A stretch of 64,000 bases of DNA from Fibrobacter sp. UWR2 (GCF_002210285.1 NZ_MWQE01000004.1:1-64000); one strand, 5' to 3'; positions 48,041 to 57,966 are shown, numbered from the stretch's first letter. Translations and numbers: made by a program. Notes: generated by a model from the sequence alone, not told the origin.

Positions 48041-48108
48041 TTTTTTAGAACTTAGTCGGTAGTCATTGTTCTTGACTAATAACTAACAACTATTAACTTA
48101 CGTTAATT

Positions 48109-49023
48109 ATGAAAAAACTTGCTATAGCTATTGTTACGGTTGCATTTGCCTTGGTCGGATGCTCCCAGATGACGATTCTCCGTACCGAAGAGATGAGAAA
48201 CGTCGGTACGGACGTGCAGGTTGCTGTCCTCAGCAATCTTGATTCCGCCATGCGTAAACTCAGAACGGATAACAAGAATCTCCGGAAGCGTGTCGATTCC
48301 CTCAGGGCGGAACTGGATGCGTCTGCCTTGGCACAAAAGCGTATGATGGCTGAAATCACTACGCTTTCGCGCCGTGTGAGCGATGAATCCGAAAGGAATG
48401 ATTCCAGACAGGAAGAAATCATCTACCGCTTGGATATGCTGCTTGGTAAGAGTGACAAGATCCTTGCGAAGAAGGTGGTGGTGAGCGGTGCTCCTCAGGC
48501 GCCGATGTCGCTGGATAGCCTGGAACGTGAAGCTGAAAAACTGGTGGAAGCCGAAGCGACTTTCAATACGGCGCGTTCCGATTTCCATAGCGGTGAGTAC
48601 AAGCTTGCCTTCAAGGGATTCAAGCAGGTTTACGAACAAATGAAGACCGGCGAACTGGCCGAAAATTCGCTCTACTGGATGGGCCTCTGCTTGATAGAGG
48701 TGAACCAACTGGACAAGGCGAAGAAAATCTTTACGAACCTGTCGGAAACCTTCCCCGACGGTGCAAAGGCCTGTCCTTCGCTGTTTAAACTGGCTAATCT
48801 CTATGGCGAGGGTTGCGATATCCAGTCGCAGAAACAGTACCTTCAGAAGATACTCTCGAAGAAGTCCTGCGAAAAGACGGGCGAGTTCGAGCAGTCTGCT
48901 GAAATCCTGCAGGAAATCCTTGAAAAGGAAGAAAAGGCGGCTGCCGGTGAGCAGGTCGAGGCGTGTGTCCCCGTTGTACGCGAGCCGGTCGAATCATCGG
49001 CTGCGAAACCTGCCGCTAAGTAG
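48109..49023 (+). CDS. CpoB/YbgF-like periplasmic lipoprotein
   Basis: 304 residues. Lipobox LVGC (Cys 18), an N-terminal coiled coil (LDSAMRKLRTDNKNLRKRVDSLRAEL) and TPR repeats at about 145-235 (FNTARSDFHSGEYKLAFKGFKQV, NSLYWMGLCLIEVNQLDKAKKIF). This is the CpoB architecture and it closes the Tol-Pal operon as in many bacteria. CpoB coordinates cell-wall synthesis with Tol function. The lipobox is a difference from E. coli CpoB, which is a soluble periplasmic protein. Confidence 0.82.
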   Translation: MKKLAIAIVTVAFALVGCSQMTILRTEEMRNVGTDVQVAVLSNLDSAMRKLRTDNKNLRKRVDSLRAELDASALAQKRMMAEITTLSRRVSDESERNDSRQEEIIYRLDMLLGKSDKILAKKVVVSGAPQAPMSLDSLEREAEKLVEAEATFNTARSDFHSGEYKLAFKGFKQVYEQMKTGELAENSLYWMGLCLIEVNQLDKAKKIFTNLSETFPDGAKACPSLFKLANLYGEGCDIQSQKQYLQKILSKKSCEKTGEFEQSAEILQEILEKEEKAAAGEQVEACVPVVREPVESSAAKPAAK

Positions 49024-49046
49024 AAAAAGCGAGACAATAAAAAAAG

Positions 49047-49073
49047 TCCGACGGTATTCCGCCGGATTTTTTT
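49047..49073 (+). terminator. Terminator after the tol-pal operon
   Basis: TCCGACGG pairs with CCGCCGGA across a 4-nt loop (one A-C mismatch), followed by seven T. It ends the rightward operon just before the convergent murA gene. Confidence 0.75.
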
Positions 49074-49118
49074 GTTTAGTCTTTGCGGGCAATGGCCGTG
49101 CGCAGAGATTAGCGTTGC

Positions 49119-50396
49119 TTACGGTTCGTCGGCGTCGATGACGACGCGCTGTACTTCTGCACCGAGTTTCGCCATCTTGGCCTCGAAATCCTCGTAACCG
49201 CGGTCGAGGTGGTAGATGCGGCTGATCTTGGTTTCGCCTTCGGCGATGAGCGCAGCGAGTACGAGCGCAGCACTTGCGCGCAGATCGGAACCCATCACTT
49301 CGGCGCCTTCGAGCGGAAGCCCGCCCTTGATGGTCGCCGTGTTCCCGCTGAGCGTGATGTTGGCGCCCAGGCGCTCCATTTCGGCCACGTGCTTGAAGCG
49401 GTCGTTATAGACGGTGTCCTGGATGACACTGTTGCCCGGTACGGAAAGCAGGGTTGCCATGAGGGGAGCCTGCATGTCGGTGGGGTAGCCCGGGAAGGGA
49501 AGCGTCTGGATGGTGATGGGCTTGAGTTCTTGCCCGCGGGCATCGACTTCGGCCCAGTCCGGCCCGACAGTCACCTTGCAGTTCATGTCGCGGAAGGCAT
49601 CAAGCGTAGAGGCGATGTGCTCGGGAATGATCTTGTTGACCTTCACGCGGCCACGCGTAATGGCGGCGCCACAAAGGAATGTGCCTGCCTCGATGCGATC
49701 GGGAATGGTGACGCCATTACCAGGGCGTAGGGCTTCTACGCCCTGCACCGTCAAGGTGCGCGTGCCGCGGCCCTGAATCTTGGCGCCCATCGAGACGAGA
49801 AAATCCACCAGGTTATCGATTTCGGGTTCGAGAGCCGCGTTCTGCAGCACGCTGGTCCCCTTGGCGAGCGTAGCCGCCATAAGCACGTTCACCGTGGCGC
49901 CAACGCTCGAAATCGGGAAATGGAATGTCCCGCCGGGGAGCCTTCCGTCGCAGGTGGCTTCCACGTAACCGCGGGTAAGGGTAATCTTGGCACCGAGCGC
50001 CTCGAGCCCCTTCAGGTGCAAGTCTACAGGGCGCGGGCCCCAGGCGCATCCGCCGGGGAGCGAGACGCGGCAGCGGCCGAAGCGGGCGACGAGAGGGCCT
50101 AGCACGTAAAAGCTTGCGCGCATGGTCTTCACGAGTTCGTAGGGCGCTTCCAGGTGGTCGGCACCGCGGGTGTCAATCCTTAGGCAATGAGCTTCTCCGC
50201 TGATGCGGCAACCAATGACGCGCAACACGTCGCTCATCGTCTTCATGTCCTTCAGGTGAGGGACGTTTGTTATTTCGGAGACTCCGTCGGCGAGGAGGGC
50301 TGCTGCCATCACGGCAAGCACGGCGTTCTTCGCACCGGAAATTTCTACTTCCCCGTCCAGGGGCTTCTTGACTTGCGGAACGATAAACTGGTACAT
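49119..50396 (-). CDS. murA: UDP-N-acetylglucosamine 1-carboxyvinyltransferase
   Basis: 425 residues. It transfers enolpyruvate from PEP to UDP-GlcNAc, the first committed step of peptidoglycan synthesis. GEVEISGAKNAVLAVMAAALLADG at the N-terminus, the catalytic-loop Cys in LPGGCAWGPRPVDLHLKGLEALGA, and FPGYPTDMQAPLMATL with DRGYEDFEAKMAKLGAEVQRV at the C-terminus are all canonical. The active-site cysteine is present, so fosfomycin sensitivity at this residue would be expected. Confidence 0.96.
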   Translation of the reverse strand: MYQFIVPQVKKPLDGEVEISGAKNAVLAVMAAALLADGVSEITNVPHLKDMKTMSDVLRVIGCRISGEAHCLRIDTRGADHLEAPYELVKTMRASFYVLGPLVARFGRCRVSLPGGCAWGPRPVDLHLKGLEALGAKITLTRGYVEATCDGRLPGGTFHFPISSVGATVNVLMAATLAKGTSVLQNAALEPEIDNLVDFLVSMGAKIQGRGTRTLTVQGVEALRPGNGVTIPDRIEAGTFLCGAAITRGRVKVNKIIPEHIASTLDAFRDMNCKVTVGPDWAEVDARGQELKPITIQTLPFPGYPTDMQAPLMATLLSVPGNSVIQDTVYNDRFKHVAEMERLGANITLSGNTATIKGGLPLEGAEVMGSDLRASAALVLAALIAEGETKISRIYHLDRGYEDFEAKMAKLGAEVQRVVIDADEP

Positions 50397-50418
50397 AATT
50401 TATTCGGTATGGAGTGCG

Positions 50419-51210
50419 TTATTTGGCTTCTTTGTTCTTTTTGGATTTCTCCGGTGCTTCGTATACGACGAAGGTTCGGGCAATCCAGTCATGCAGGGCA
50501 CGGCGCTTGGGGTCGACGCAGACAACTAGGTAACCGAGCCCGTAGAGAATTAGGGTGAACTGTGTAATGATGCTGCAAAGGTAGCGCGCAATCGAGGCTC
50601 CCCAGGTAAGCTTGTTTCCTTCCACTGTCTCTACGTGGATGTGGAGGAGCATCTTGCCGGGTGTTGCTGAAAATACGGCATGGAAAACAATGAAGTATAT
50701 GGCCTGTATTACACTCCAGATGCTCAGCAGCGAACCCATTCCGGGGGCTTCCATTAGCTTGTTCATCGATTCTGCCGACATCGGGTCTTGAAGGTAGGTG
50801 CCTGTCGCCTGCTGGATTGCATCTAGGTCGTAAATTCCCGCCTGAGTGAGAACAAAAAGTACGATTCCGCCGATAATTCCTAGGATGAAGTTGTCTGTAA
50901 TGAAGGCTAGGGCACGGATAAGGAAGCCTGCAAACATCTTTTTCTGCTTGTTGGCCTCAATCATCTCCTCGAGCGCCTTGATGGTGCTTTCGAGGATTTC
51001 TTCTTGTTCGGGTTGGATACCGAAGGAGTCCTTCTCGAGTTTCTCGCTAGCTTCTTTCCATGAAATCCAGTTCTCCATGCCGCTATGCCAGACTAGGGTT
51101 TCGTCGATGATTTTACCCTGCTTGACAAAGTCGCGGATTTCTTCGATGGAATAGGGACCTTGCCTCCGCTCTCCATCGGTAATGCTTTCGTCAATAAAGA
51201 ACCACTTCAT
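50419..51210 (-). CDS. RDD-family membrane protein with N-terminal GYF_2-like domain
   Basis: 263 residues from MKWFFIDES. The first ~60 residues (QGPYSIEEIRDFVKQGKIIDETLVWHSGMENWISWKEA) match the GYF_2 pattern (GP.s..el...i..G.i...tlVW..Gm..W). An acidic helix follows, then an RDD domain with AGFLIRALAFITDNFILG, SATPGKMLLHIHV and LYGLGYLVVCVDPKRRALHDWIARTFVV. RDD proteins have poorly defined transport or envelope roles. The upstream start at 51294 overlaps the rapA gene and is rejected. Confidence 0.8.
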   Translation of the reverse strand: MKWFFIDESITDGERRQGPYSIEEIRDFVKQGKIIDETLVWHSGMENWISWKEASEKLEKDSFGIQPEQEEILESTIKALEEMIEANKQKKMFAGFLIRALAFITDNFILGIIGGIVLFVLTQAGIYDLDAIQQATGTYLQDPMSAESMNKLMEAPGMGSLLSIWSVIQAIYFIVFHAVFSATPGKMLLHIHVETVEGNKLTWGASIARYLCSIITQFTLILYGLGYLVVCVDPKRRALHDWIARTFVVYEAPEKSKKNKEAK

Positions 51211-51270
51211 ACGTGAGTCAAAGATAGAAAAAAAGGCCCTGTCTTGCTGTTTTTTACTAAATTTGGAGGC

Positions 51271-54243
51271 ATGAAAATGTATAAGCCGGGGCAACGTTTC
51301 GTTAGCCAGTCAGAGCCGGAATTGGGTCTTGGAGTTGTTTCCGAGGTTCAGGGCCGTACAGTCAAGTTTTTATTTCCGCTTGTGGGGGAGGTGCGTCTTT
51401 ACCGCACGGATAACGCTCCAGTCGACAGGTTCATTTTACAGCCGGGCGAGACCGTCAAGAACGACAAGGGCGTATCTTTCGCTGTAGAAAGCCTCCGCGA
51501 GGTAGATGACTTGGTTGTCTACGTAGGCCGTGGTGGTCGCGAAATGAAGGAAGCCGACCTTACTGCAAAACAGATGGCTAGGCCTTCCGACTTGTTCCGT
51601 GCCCTGACGAGTATCGGCAAGGCCCAGAAACCCGATAGCGCTCCGACAGCGAATGCCGCAGATGTTTCTTCGAAGGCTTTTGAACGTCGCCGCCGTGCCA
51701 TGGAACTTTCGTGCATGTGGAAGTCTTCGCCTGTGCGAGGCATGATTGGCCCTCGTGTGAGCATGATTCCGCACCAGTATTACCTGTGCCACCGTGCCTG
51801 TAGCGAATCTACGCTCCCGCGCCTTATGCTGAGTGATGAAGTCGGCCTCGGAAAGACTATCGAGGCGGGCATGATCTGGCATGCGCTGAGTATGCGCGGC
51901 CGTGTTTCCCGTACGCTCATTATTGTGCCCGAGACGCTCAAGCACCAGTGGATGGTCGAAATGAAGCGCCGGTTCAACCAGCTCTTTACGCTTGTGGACG
52001 AAGGCTTTATCCGTGGTCTTTTTGTTGGCGTCGGGAAGGATGAAGAAAAGCCCAATCCGTTCTTGCAGAGCAACAATATCATTGTGGCGATAGACTTCCT
52101 CATGGGGCAGCCTGCCCTTATCGAAGACTTGCTCAAGACGAACTGGGACATGACGATTATTGACGAGGCGCACCACCTCGTTTGCGAAGACGGTTTTACG
52201 AGCCATGAGTACATGCTCGCGAATGCTGTGCTTGCACGTTCCAAGGGCGTATTGCTCCTGACGGGTACTCCGCTCCAGCTGCATCCCGAAAGCCAGTTCA
52301 ATCGTTTGAAAATGCTCGATCCGGTGCGCTTTGCCGACTACAACGCCTTTATCAAGGAGCAGGAAGAATACCGCAAACTGGTGAACGACCTCTCCAAGCT
52401 CCCGACCGACCCGAATCACCGGATGAGCTGGGAAGACCTGTACGACAGCGTCCCGAAGAATTCGAAGATCCGCCCCTGGCTGGAACAGGAAAACTCGAAG
52501 TCCATGACTGCGGGTGAATGGATTCGCCGTATTGTGGACGGCATGGGTACGGGTTCCGTGGTATTCCGCAATACGCGTAAGGGTGTGGGCGGATTTCCGA
52601 AACGCAAACTCGACGAGATTTGCCTGGAACCGAACCCGAAATACCGCGAGATGGTGGAGGCTGCTGCCGAAAACGATCTGGACGCCTCTACGGACATCCA
52701 GGAGAACGGCCTGCTTTGCACGCGCTATTCCGACGGCTGGGAACTCGACGAACGCATCGTGTGGCTCAAGGATTTCTTGAAGAAGCACCAGAAAGACAAG
52801 ATTCTCCTGATTTGCGAATCTATAGAAGTCGTGCTTGCGCTGGAAACAATCCTCACCGATTACTTGGGCGAGGGCGCGTTCTCGATGTTCCACGAAGAAA
52901 TGACCATCATGGCCCGCGACAAGGCTGCGGCAAACTTCAGCAAGCCGAACGGGGCGAACTTGCTTATCGCCTCCGAAATCGGTTCCGAAGGCCGCAACTT
53001 CCAGTTCTCGCACCATCTGGTGCTGTTTGACCTCCCGCTTGATGCGGCGCTTGTGGAACAGCGCATTGGGCGACTGGACCGCATTGGCCAGACCGAAGAT
53101 ATCATCGTGCATGTGCCTTATGTGAAAGGCTCCGGGCAAGAAGTCATGTTCCGTTGGTACAACGACGGCCTGAATGCTTTTGGTGCGCCCCTGATGAGTG
53201 GAGGCGAACTTTTCCTCAAGTACACGGACAGCCTGATTGAGGCCCTTGCCGACCCGAGACATGGCCTTGAGAACTTTGTCGAAAGTATTATTCCGCAGGT
53301 GCGTAAGGATTGCGAAACGATGCGCAAAAACATCGAGAAGGGGCGCGACCGCTTGCTGGAATACAATTCTCGCAACCCCGAGAAGGCAAAAGAAATTACC
53401 GACGAAATCCTTCGCATCGATGCACAGACGGAATTGAAGGACTTGCTCCTGGAGTCCCTGCATGCGCGCGGTCTTGACGTGGATGCGAGCGCGATTGCCG
53501 GCTGTTGCGTGATTACGCAGGGCCCGCAGATCGAAGAAGGCTCTATTGCCGGCATGCCGAGCCGCGGGCTTGTCGCTGCGCAGAACGAGGAGGACGAGCA
53601 GGGTTCCGACAATATCTGCCTTACGGCGACATTCGACCGCGATGTGGCGATGGTTCACGACGAGGTAGATTTCCTGAGCCTTGAACACCCGCTGGCGCAA
53701 GGCATGATAGACTTTGAAACGGGCGTAAACCACGGAAATGTTGCCTGTTGTATTTGGCCGAATTCAGGCCTGCGCGGGCTTATGATGCAGTACGACTTCG
53801 TGGTGGAACTGCCCGTGCCCGAGGAATGGGGCGTTTCCGATATCGTGGGCCCGCGCTATGTGTGCGCGCTTGTCGATGCCACGGGCACGGACCAGTCCGA
53901 GCATCTTGAGGCATTGTCTAAGGCCGAGCTTCGCGACGTGAACGTGCCGCAGGGCAACAAGGCCGTCGATGCGACACTGCGTTACTTCGCGAAGGAAGGC
54001 CTTGCGCTTGCGAAGAAGGCGGTAAGTGGCTTTGCCAAGGAATATGCCGATAAGGCTGCAAACGCAGTCGAGGCCCGCACTGAGCAGGAATATCAGCGCA
54101 TGAACCACTTGCTTACCATGCGAGGCAAGGCGGCGGGCAGCGCCGAACTCAAGCAGCTCCGCAAGAACGTCGGTGACCGCAAGAAGATTGTTGCAAACCC
54201 GCAGCTCCGTCTCGATGCGATCCGTTTGCTTGTTTGTAGATAA
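51271..54243 (+). CDS. rapA: RNA polymerase-associated SNF2 ATPase RapA
   Basis: About 990 residues from ATG 51271 (GGAGG upstream). The N-terminus (GQRFVSQSEPELGLGVVSEVQGRTVKFLFPLVGEVRLYRTDNAPV) is the RapA tudor-like opening. The SNF2 core has LSDEVGLGKTIEAGMIWHAL (Walker A), IIDEAHHLV (DEAH), and LVEQRIGRLDRIGQTEDI in the helicase C part. RapA helps recycle RNA polymerase after transcription. Length is close to E. coli RapA (968 aa). Confidence 0.93.
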   Translation: MKMYKPGQRFVSQSEPELGLGVVSEVQGRTVKFLFPLVGEVRLYRTDNAPVDRFILQPGETVKNDKGVSFAVESLREVDDLVVYVGRGGREMKEADLTAKQMARPSDLFRALTSIGKAQKPDSAPTANAADVSSKAFERRRRAMELSCMWKSSPVRGMIGPRVSMIPHQYYLCHRACSESTLPRLMLSDEVGLGKTIEAGMIWHALSMRGRVSRTLIIVPETLKHQWMVEMKRRFNQLFTLVDEGFIRGLFVGVGKDEEKPNPFLQSNNIIVAIDFLMGQPALIEDLLKTNWDMTIIDEAHHLVCEDGFTSHEYMLANAVLARSKGVLLLTGTPLQLHPESQFNRLKMLDPVRFADYNAFIKEQEEYRKLVNDLSKLPTDPNHRMSWEDLYDSVPKNSKIRPWLEQENSKSMTAGEWIRRIVDGMGTGSVVFRNTRKGVGGFPKRKLDEICLEPNPKYREMVEAAAENDLDASTDIQENGLLCTRYSDGWELDERIVWLKDFLKKHQKDKILLICESIEVVLALETILTDYLGEGAFSMFHEEMTIMARDKAAANFSKPNGANLLIASEIGSEGRNFQFSHHLVLFDLPLDAALVEQRIGRLDRIGQTEDIIVHVPYVKGSGQEVMFRWYNDGLNAFGAPLMSGGELFLKYTDSLIEALADPRHGLENFVESIIPQVRKDCETMRKNIEKGRDRLLEYNSRNPEKAKEITDEILRIDAQTELKDLLLESLHARGLDVDASAIAGCCVITQGPQIEEGSIAGMPSRGLVAAQNEEDEQGSDNICLTATFDRDVAMVHDEVDFLSLEHPLAQGMIDFETGVNHGNVACCIWPNSGLRGLMMQYDFVVELPVPEEWGVSDIVGPRYVCALVDATGTDQSEHLEALSKAELRDVNVPQGNKAVDATLRYFAKEGLALAKKAVSGFAKEYADKAANAVEARTEQEYQRMNHLLTMRGKAAGSAELKQLRKNVGDRKKIVANPQLRLDAIRLLVCR

Positions 54244-54253
54244 TTTTATACTT

Positions 54254-54285
54254 AATTTTTTTTGCTTTAAGTAGCAAAAAAAATT
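54254..54285. terminator. A/T-rich terminator after rapA
   Basis: A 13-bp perfect inverted repeat, AATTTTTTTTGCT / AGCAAAAAAAATT with a 6-nt loop, right after the rapA stop. It provides T tracts on both strands and ends rapA transcription. Confidence 0.6.
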
Positions 54286-54317
54286 ATTTTAAAAATGGTG
54301 TGGAAAAGGGGGAGGGT

Positions 54318-55112
54318 ATGAAACAGGTATTCGCTTTTGTCGTTTTTCTCGCTGTTTCGGCGTGGTCCAGCGTAAACCTTATTTGGACGGAGTTCCAGTT
54401 CGAAAAAGGGTATTTGGAAGTAGACACTGCAAAGATTTGCAATGTGGATACGTCCTATATCAACTGCTCGCAGGACAGAGGTCTTGCGTACTATTCTACG
54501 ATGGATACCACTTTCGCTGTTCTTTTCAATCCGTTAATCACAAGGGCGCAGATTTTTAAATACTTGAACGCGGACGAACAAAGAGACGCCGCTGCGGGAT
54601 ATGATTTCAAGATAACGGCCGTTCTGCGCTATGAGTTTATGAAGTGGCAGGAGTGGGGTATTATCAAGATGACAAAGGATAGTGCCCAACGTTTGCTGGA
54701 CCGTATCTTGCCTGAATCGAGAGATATTCAGGGACGTAAAATTATCCATAAAAAGGTTTGCGACGAGGAAATGCAATCGGCATGCCGAGGGGAAATCCTT
54801 TGGGGTGGGAGCGGTTCACCGGATTTTTCTGAAGATGACGTTGCCCGTCTCCCTCAAAAAAAGATTCTTGCAGACACGTCAGCATCGGTGGGGAATTCAT
54901 CGGAAACTGCCGCGGATACTTCCGAGAAACCTTTGCGGATTTTTGAACCGGCGACTTTTATGACGCCGTCCGTTGTGCCGGGGATGCGGTATCGCGTATT
55001 TGACTTGAACGGAGTCTATCTCTACGATGGTACTTGGCAAGGGAACTTCAAGGCGCAGGGTAAACCGGTAATCGTCCGGTTTGAAAATGGTCTAACGGCT
55101 GTTTTCCGCTAG
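54318..55112 (+). CDS. Exported protein of unknown function
   Basis: 264 residues from MKQVFAFVVFLAVSAWS, a clear signal peptide, with GGAGGG upstream. The mature part has WTEFQFEKGYLEVDTAKICNVDTSYINCS and a C-terminal beta segment (RYRVFDLNGVYLYDGTWQGNF...GKPVIVRFENGLTAVFR) like the end domains of secreted Fibrobacter proteins. No catalytic motif is recognised. It sits alone between rapA and proB. Confidence 0.6.
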   Translation: MKQVFAFVVFLAVSAWSSVNLIWTEFQFEKGYLEVDTAKICNVDTSYINCSQDRGLAYYSTMDTTFAVLFNPLITRAQIFKYLNADEQRDAAAGYDFKITAVLRYEFMKWQEWGIIKMTKDSAQRLLDRILPESRDIQGRKIIHKKVCDEEMQSACRGEILWGGSGSPDFSEDDVARLPQKKILADTSASVGNSSETAADTSEKPLRIFEPATFMTPSVVPGMRYRVFDLNGVYLYDGTWQGNFKAQGKPVIVRFENGLTAVFR

Positions 55113-55165
55113 TTTTTCCTCGTCAACTTTTTTTGTTGCGCTGATACATTCTATTTTTTAGTTGT

Positions 55166-56305
55166 ATGAGTGAACTTCGTAAGAATATTTTAGATGAGTC
55201 CCGCCGTATCGTGGTGAAAATCGGGTCCCGTATTTTGGTGGATTCCGAGAAGGGCGGTGTACGTACCCGCTATATCCAGAAACTTGCCGATTCCGTCGCC
55301 CGACTCATGGAAGCGGGCAAGGAAGTCGTGATTGTGACGAGCGGTGCCGTGGGCACCGGCATGAGCCAGTTGGGCTACAAGGAAAAGCCGACGGTGCTTG
55401 CCGAAAAGCAGGCCTGCGCCGCCGTGGGGCAGATCGACCTCATGTACGCCTACCGTGAAATGTTCCGCTGGGTACAGCTTTCGGTTGGCCAGATTCTCCT
55501 TTCTGCCGATGACTTCCGCGACCGCACCCGCTACAAGAATTTGCAGAACACCATTAAGGCGATGCTCGCCCGTAAGATTGTTCCGATTATCAACGAGAAC
55601 GACTCTCTCGCCGTCGCCGAAATCAAGGTGGGCGACAACGACAAGCTTTCGAGCGACGTGGCTCTGTTCCTCGATGCAGACTTGCTTCTGATTTTCACGG
55701 ACGAAGACGGCCTCTTCGACGACAACCCGAAGAAGAACCCGAATGCCCGACTGTTGCGCTTTGTGCCCGAGATTACGCCTGCCGTTCTGGCCCTTGCCGG
55801 CAAGCCCGGCGAGACGGGTTCTGCCGTGAGTACCGGCGGTATGCGCAGCAAGCTTGAAGCCATCCGCAACGTGACGAGGAGCGGCTGCAACGCTTTCCTC
55901 GCGAGCGGCATGAAGGTGCTGCCGCACCAGGTGCTTTTCGAAAATGCGCAGGGAACGCTCTTTGTGGGCTCCAAGAAAAAGCTCAACAGCCGCCAGCGCT
56001 GGCTCAGCTTTATCACGACTCCGCGCGGGGCTGTGGTGGTAGACGAAGGTGGTGTGAAGGCGTTGCGCGAAAAGCACTCGAGCCTGTTGCCCGTGGGCGT
56101 GTGCGCTGTGAAGAAGCATTTCGACAAGGGCGACCTGATTGAGGTCCTGAGCCCGTCGGGTGATGCGGTCGCACGTGGTGTTGCTGGCTTCGACAGCGAG
56201 ACCCTGAAACTCGTTCTCCGCAAGAAAACGGCTCAGGTCCACGAGATCTTGGGCAAAGATGTGCCTGACGAACTTGTTCACAAGAACGACCTGGTTGTTT
56301 TTTAA
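55166..56305 (+). CDS. proB: Glutamate 5-kinase
   Basis: 379 residues, the long form with a C-terminal PUA domain. It phosphorylates L-glutamate in the first step of proline synthesis. RRIVVKIGSRILV, VIVTSGAVGTGMSQLG, AAVGQIDLMYAYREMF, IVPIINENDSLAVAEIKVGDNDKLSSDVALFLDADLLLIFTDEDGLFD and TGGMRSKLEAI are typical amino-acid kinase motifs. The PUA domain (about 280-370) includes AVVVDEGGVKAL and DLIEVLSPSG. Confidence 0.95.
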   Translation: MSELRKNILDESRRIVVKIGSRILVDSEKGGVRTRYIQKLADSVARLMEAGKEVVIVTSGAVGTGMSQLGYKEKPTVLAEKQACAAVGQIDLMYAYREMFRWVQLSVGQILLSADDFRDRTRYKNLQNTIKAMLARKIVPIINENDSLAVAEIKVGDNDKLSSDVALFLDADLLLIFTDEDGLFDDNPKKNPNARLLRFVPEITPAVLALAGKPGETGSAVSTGGMRSKLEAIRNVTRSGCNAFLASGMKVLPHQVLFENAQGTLFVGSKKKLNSRQRWLSFITTPRGAVVVDEGGVKALREKHSSLLPVGVCAVKKHFDKGDLIEVLSPSGDAVARGVAGFDSETLKLVLRKKTAQVHEILGKDVPDELVHKNDLVVF

Positions 56306-56329
56306 CTTGTCTTTTATATATTTAAAACT

Positions 56330-57571
56330 ATGAAGTTCATCCGATTTCCAAAGACTGTTATTGCGACAATCGTACTTGCCGCGTCGACCGTTTTTGCCGA
56401 CCCGGTCGATGTCGAAACAATCGCGCGTGGCGGCTTCTGGATGCGTGACAACCATCTCCGCGATGTCGGGGAAATGCTCCTTTATTCGAATGGCTCGTTT
56501 ATCGATGCTGGGCTCAATTACACTCCGTTTTCGACGCAGCTTCCGCTGAGGAGCGAGTTCGGTGAGCACGAAGGCTTTGTTGCTCGCCAGCACCTGTCCG
56601 TGATGGCCTCGTACCTGCTTGAGAACCAGAGCATTTTGACCGCTTTGCTGTGGTTTGAGCGTTCCGGCTGGGATGGGGAGGACTTCCTGTTTGTTCCGCA
56701 TTACAATGATTTCGGCCTTATCCGCTCCGTGACAACCTGGGGCTTTGCGTATACGAGCCCGTCGTCGCTCTTCTCTGCTGCCGCAGGTATGCAGCACCAG
56801 AATGTGGAATATGTCGGCGATGTTTACCCTGCTGAAAACGACTCGCTGCTGTACGCCTGGGCAAACGTTCGTGTCGGATGGTTCAGTGCGCAGACGAGTT
56901 TCCACCGTACGCATCTGAATATGCTTCGCTTGTCTGTAGACCTCGAGGACCGAGCCGTGTTGGGCGGGGCATCTTCTGGAATCAAGACGTATCTGCCGAA
57001 TTTCGACCTGACGATGTACAAGCGTAAGCTTGATGGTTTTGATGAAGACTTTATCCGCCTTACGTGGGAACAGAACCTGTTCGCCCAGAGGCTTTACGGC
57101 GAGTTGACGTTTGATTTCCCCGACGACGGCTTCCATTCCGCCGCGATCAAGTACTATCCCGATCCTTCGCGTTTTGTCGGAATTGAAGCGACCTGCGTTC
57201 GTCGCCGTGCCGTGGCCGATAATTGGGACGACCTGATGTTTGGCTGGGCTCTTGAACTACCCATTCTCCGTATCGGTTACAACTCCTCTTACGAGTACGA
57301 CCACCTTTTCCATGCGAAGGGAACGTGGATCCTGGAGTTCCACTTCAACTTGGGTGCAATCGATAATATGTTGTTTGCAAAGGGCGGCCGTCAGGCGGCA
57401 CCGCTGGAAACCCAGCAGGTCAAGAAGAAGAACACCCCGAACAAGTCTGCGGAAACGGTTCCCCTTACTGGCGATACCGGTGCTTCTGAAGCGCCGACGA
57501 AGACAATTACGGCGAAGGGAGTCCGCTACGAGAAGGCGGCCCCGGCAAATGACTCGCAGGGAGGCAACTAA
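56330..57571 (+). CDS. Exported, probably outer-membrane, protein of unknown function
   Basis: 413 residues. Signal peptide (TVIATIVLAASTVFA) followed by alternating hydrophobic/polar strands rich in aromatic residues (LSVMASYLLENQSILTALLWFERSG, RSVTTWGFAYTSPSSLFSAAAGM, WILEFHFNLGAIDNML), which fits a beta-barrel. The C-terminal ~50 residues are a Lys/Thr/Pro-rich low-complexity tail. It overlaps the next lipoprotein gene, so the two are probably co-expressed. No family recognised. Confidence 0.6.
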   Translation: MKFIRFPKTVIATIVLAASTVFADPVDVETIARGGFWMRDNHLRDVGEMLLYSNGSFIDAGLNYTPFSTQLPLRSEFGEHEGFVARQHLSVMASYLLENQSILTALLWFERSGWDGEDFLFVPHYNDFGLIRSVTTWGFAYTSPSSLFSAAAGMQHQNVEYVGDVYPAENDSLLYAWANVRVGWFSAQTSFHRTHLNMLRLSVDLEDRAVLGGASSGIKTYLPNFDLTMYKRKLDGFDEDFIRLTWEQNLFAQRLYGELTFDFPDDGFHSAAIKYYPDPSRFVGIEATCVRRRAVADNWDDLMFGWALELPILRIGYNSSYEYDHLFHAKGTWILEFHFNLGAIDNMLFAKGGRQAAPLETQQVKKKNTPNKSAETVPLTGDTGASEAPTKTITAKGVRYEKAAPANDSQGGN

Positions 57572-57966
57572 TGAAAAAGTCTGTTAGAAGTTTGCTTGTC
57601 CTAGCTATGATGTTTGCCTGCTGTACGGTGCTTTCGGGCTGCCTTAGCCACTGGTTTCTTGATTCCGAAACACGCCTGCAGGTCCAAAACGTGACCGACG
57701 ACTGCTCCATCATTCGAATTTCTGTGTCGAGTGAGGATTCGACTAAGTTTGTTCCTTGGATTTCCGAGACGCTTCTGCCTGGCGAACGCAGCCATGTGGT
57801 GCGCGAGGACTGGGTCGGAGAATTCCTTTTCCGTGTGGACTATACCAATAGCACGGATGCTGAAGGCGACACCTTGAGTGAATACCGGACGATCGAGATT
57901 GAAGGCGGTAGCGTCTACCTGAAAATCGGTGGCGATGCGGATTCCCTTGAAATTGTCGTGAAGTAG
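57571..57966 (+). CDS. Lipoprotein of unknown function
   Basis: 131 residues. A lipoprotein signal peptide with lipobox LSGC (Cys about 25). The mature part is a small acidic beta domain (TRLQVQNVTDDCSIIRISVSSEDS, GERSHVVREDW, GEFLFRVDYTN). It follows an exported barrel-like protein with an overlapping start. No family recognised. Confidence 0.6.
   Translation: MKKSVRSLLVLAMMFACCTVLSGCLSHWFLDSETRLQVQNVTDDCSIIRISVSSEDSTKFVPWISETLLPGERSHVVREDWVGEFLFRVDYTNSTDAEGDTLSEYRTIEIEGGSVYLKIGGDADSLEIVVK

Noticed and set aside
48041-48108. Terminator or regulatory repeat between pal and the CpoB-like gene
   Set aside because: The TTAGTC/GACTAA pairing is only 6 bp with a long loop and no T run; the AACTA-rich run looks like an intergenic simple sequence, not a supported site.
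55190-57136. Minus-strand ORF of 648 codons opposite proB and the following gene
   Set aside because: Spans two well-supported plus-strand genes and shows no domain.
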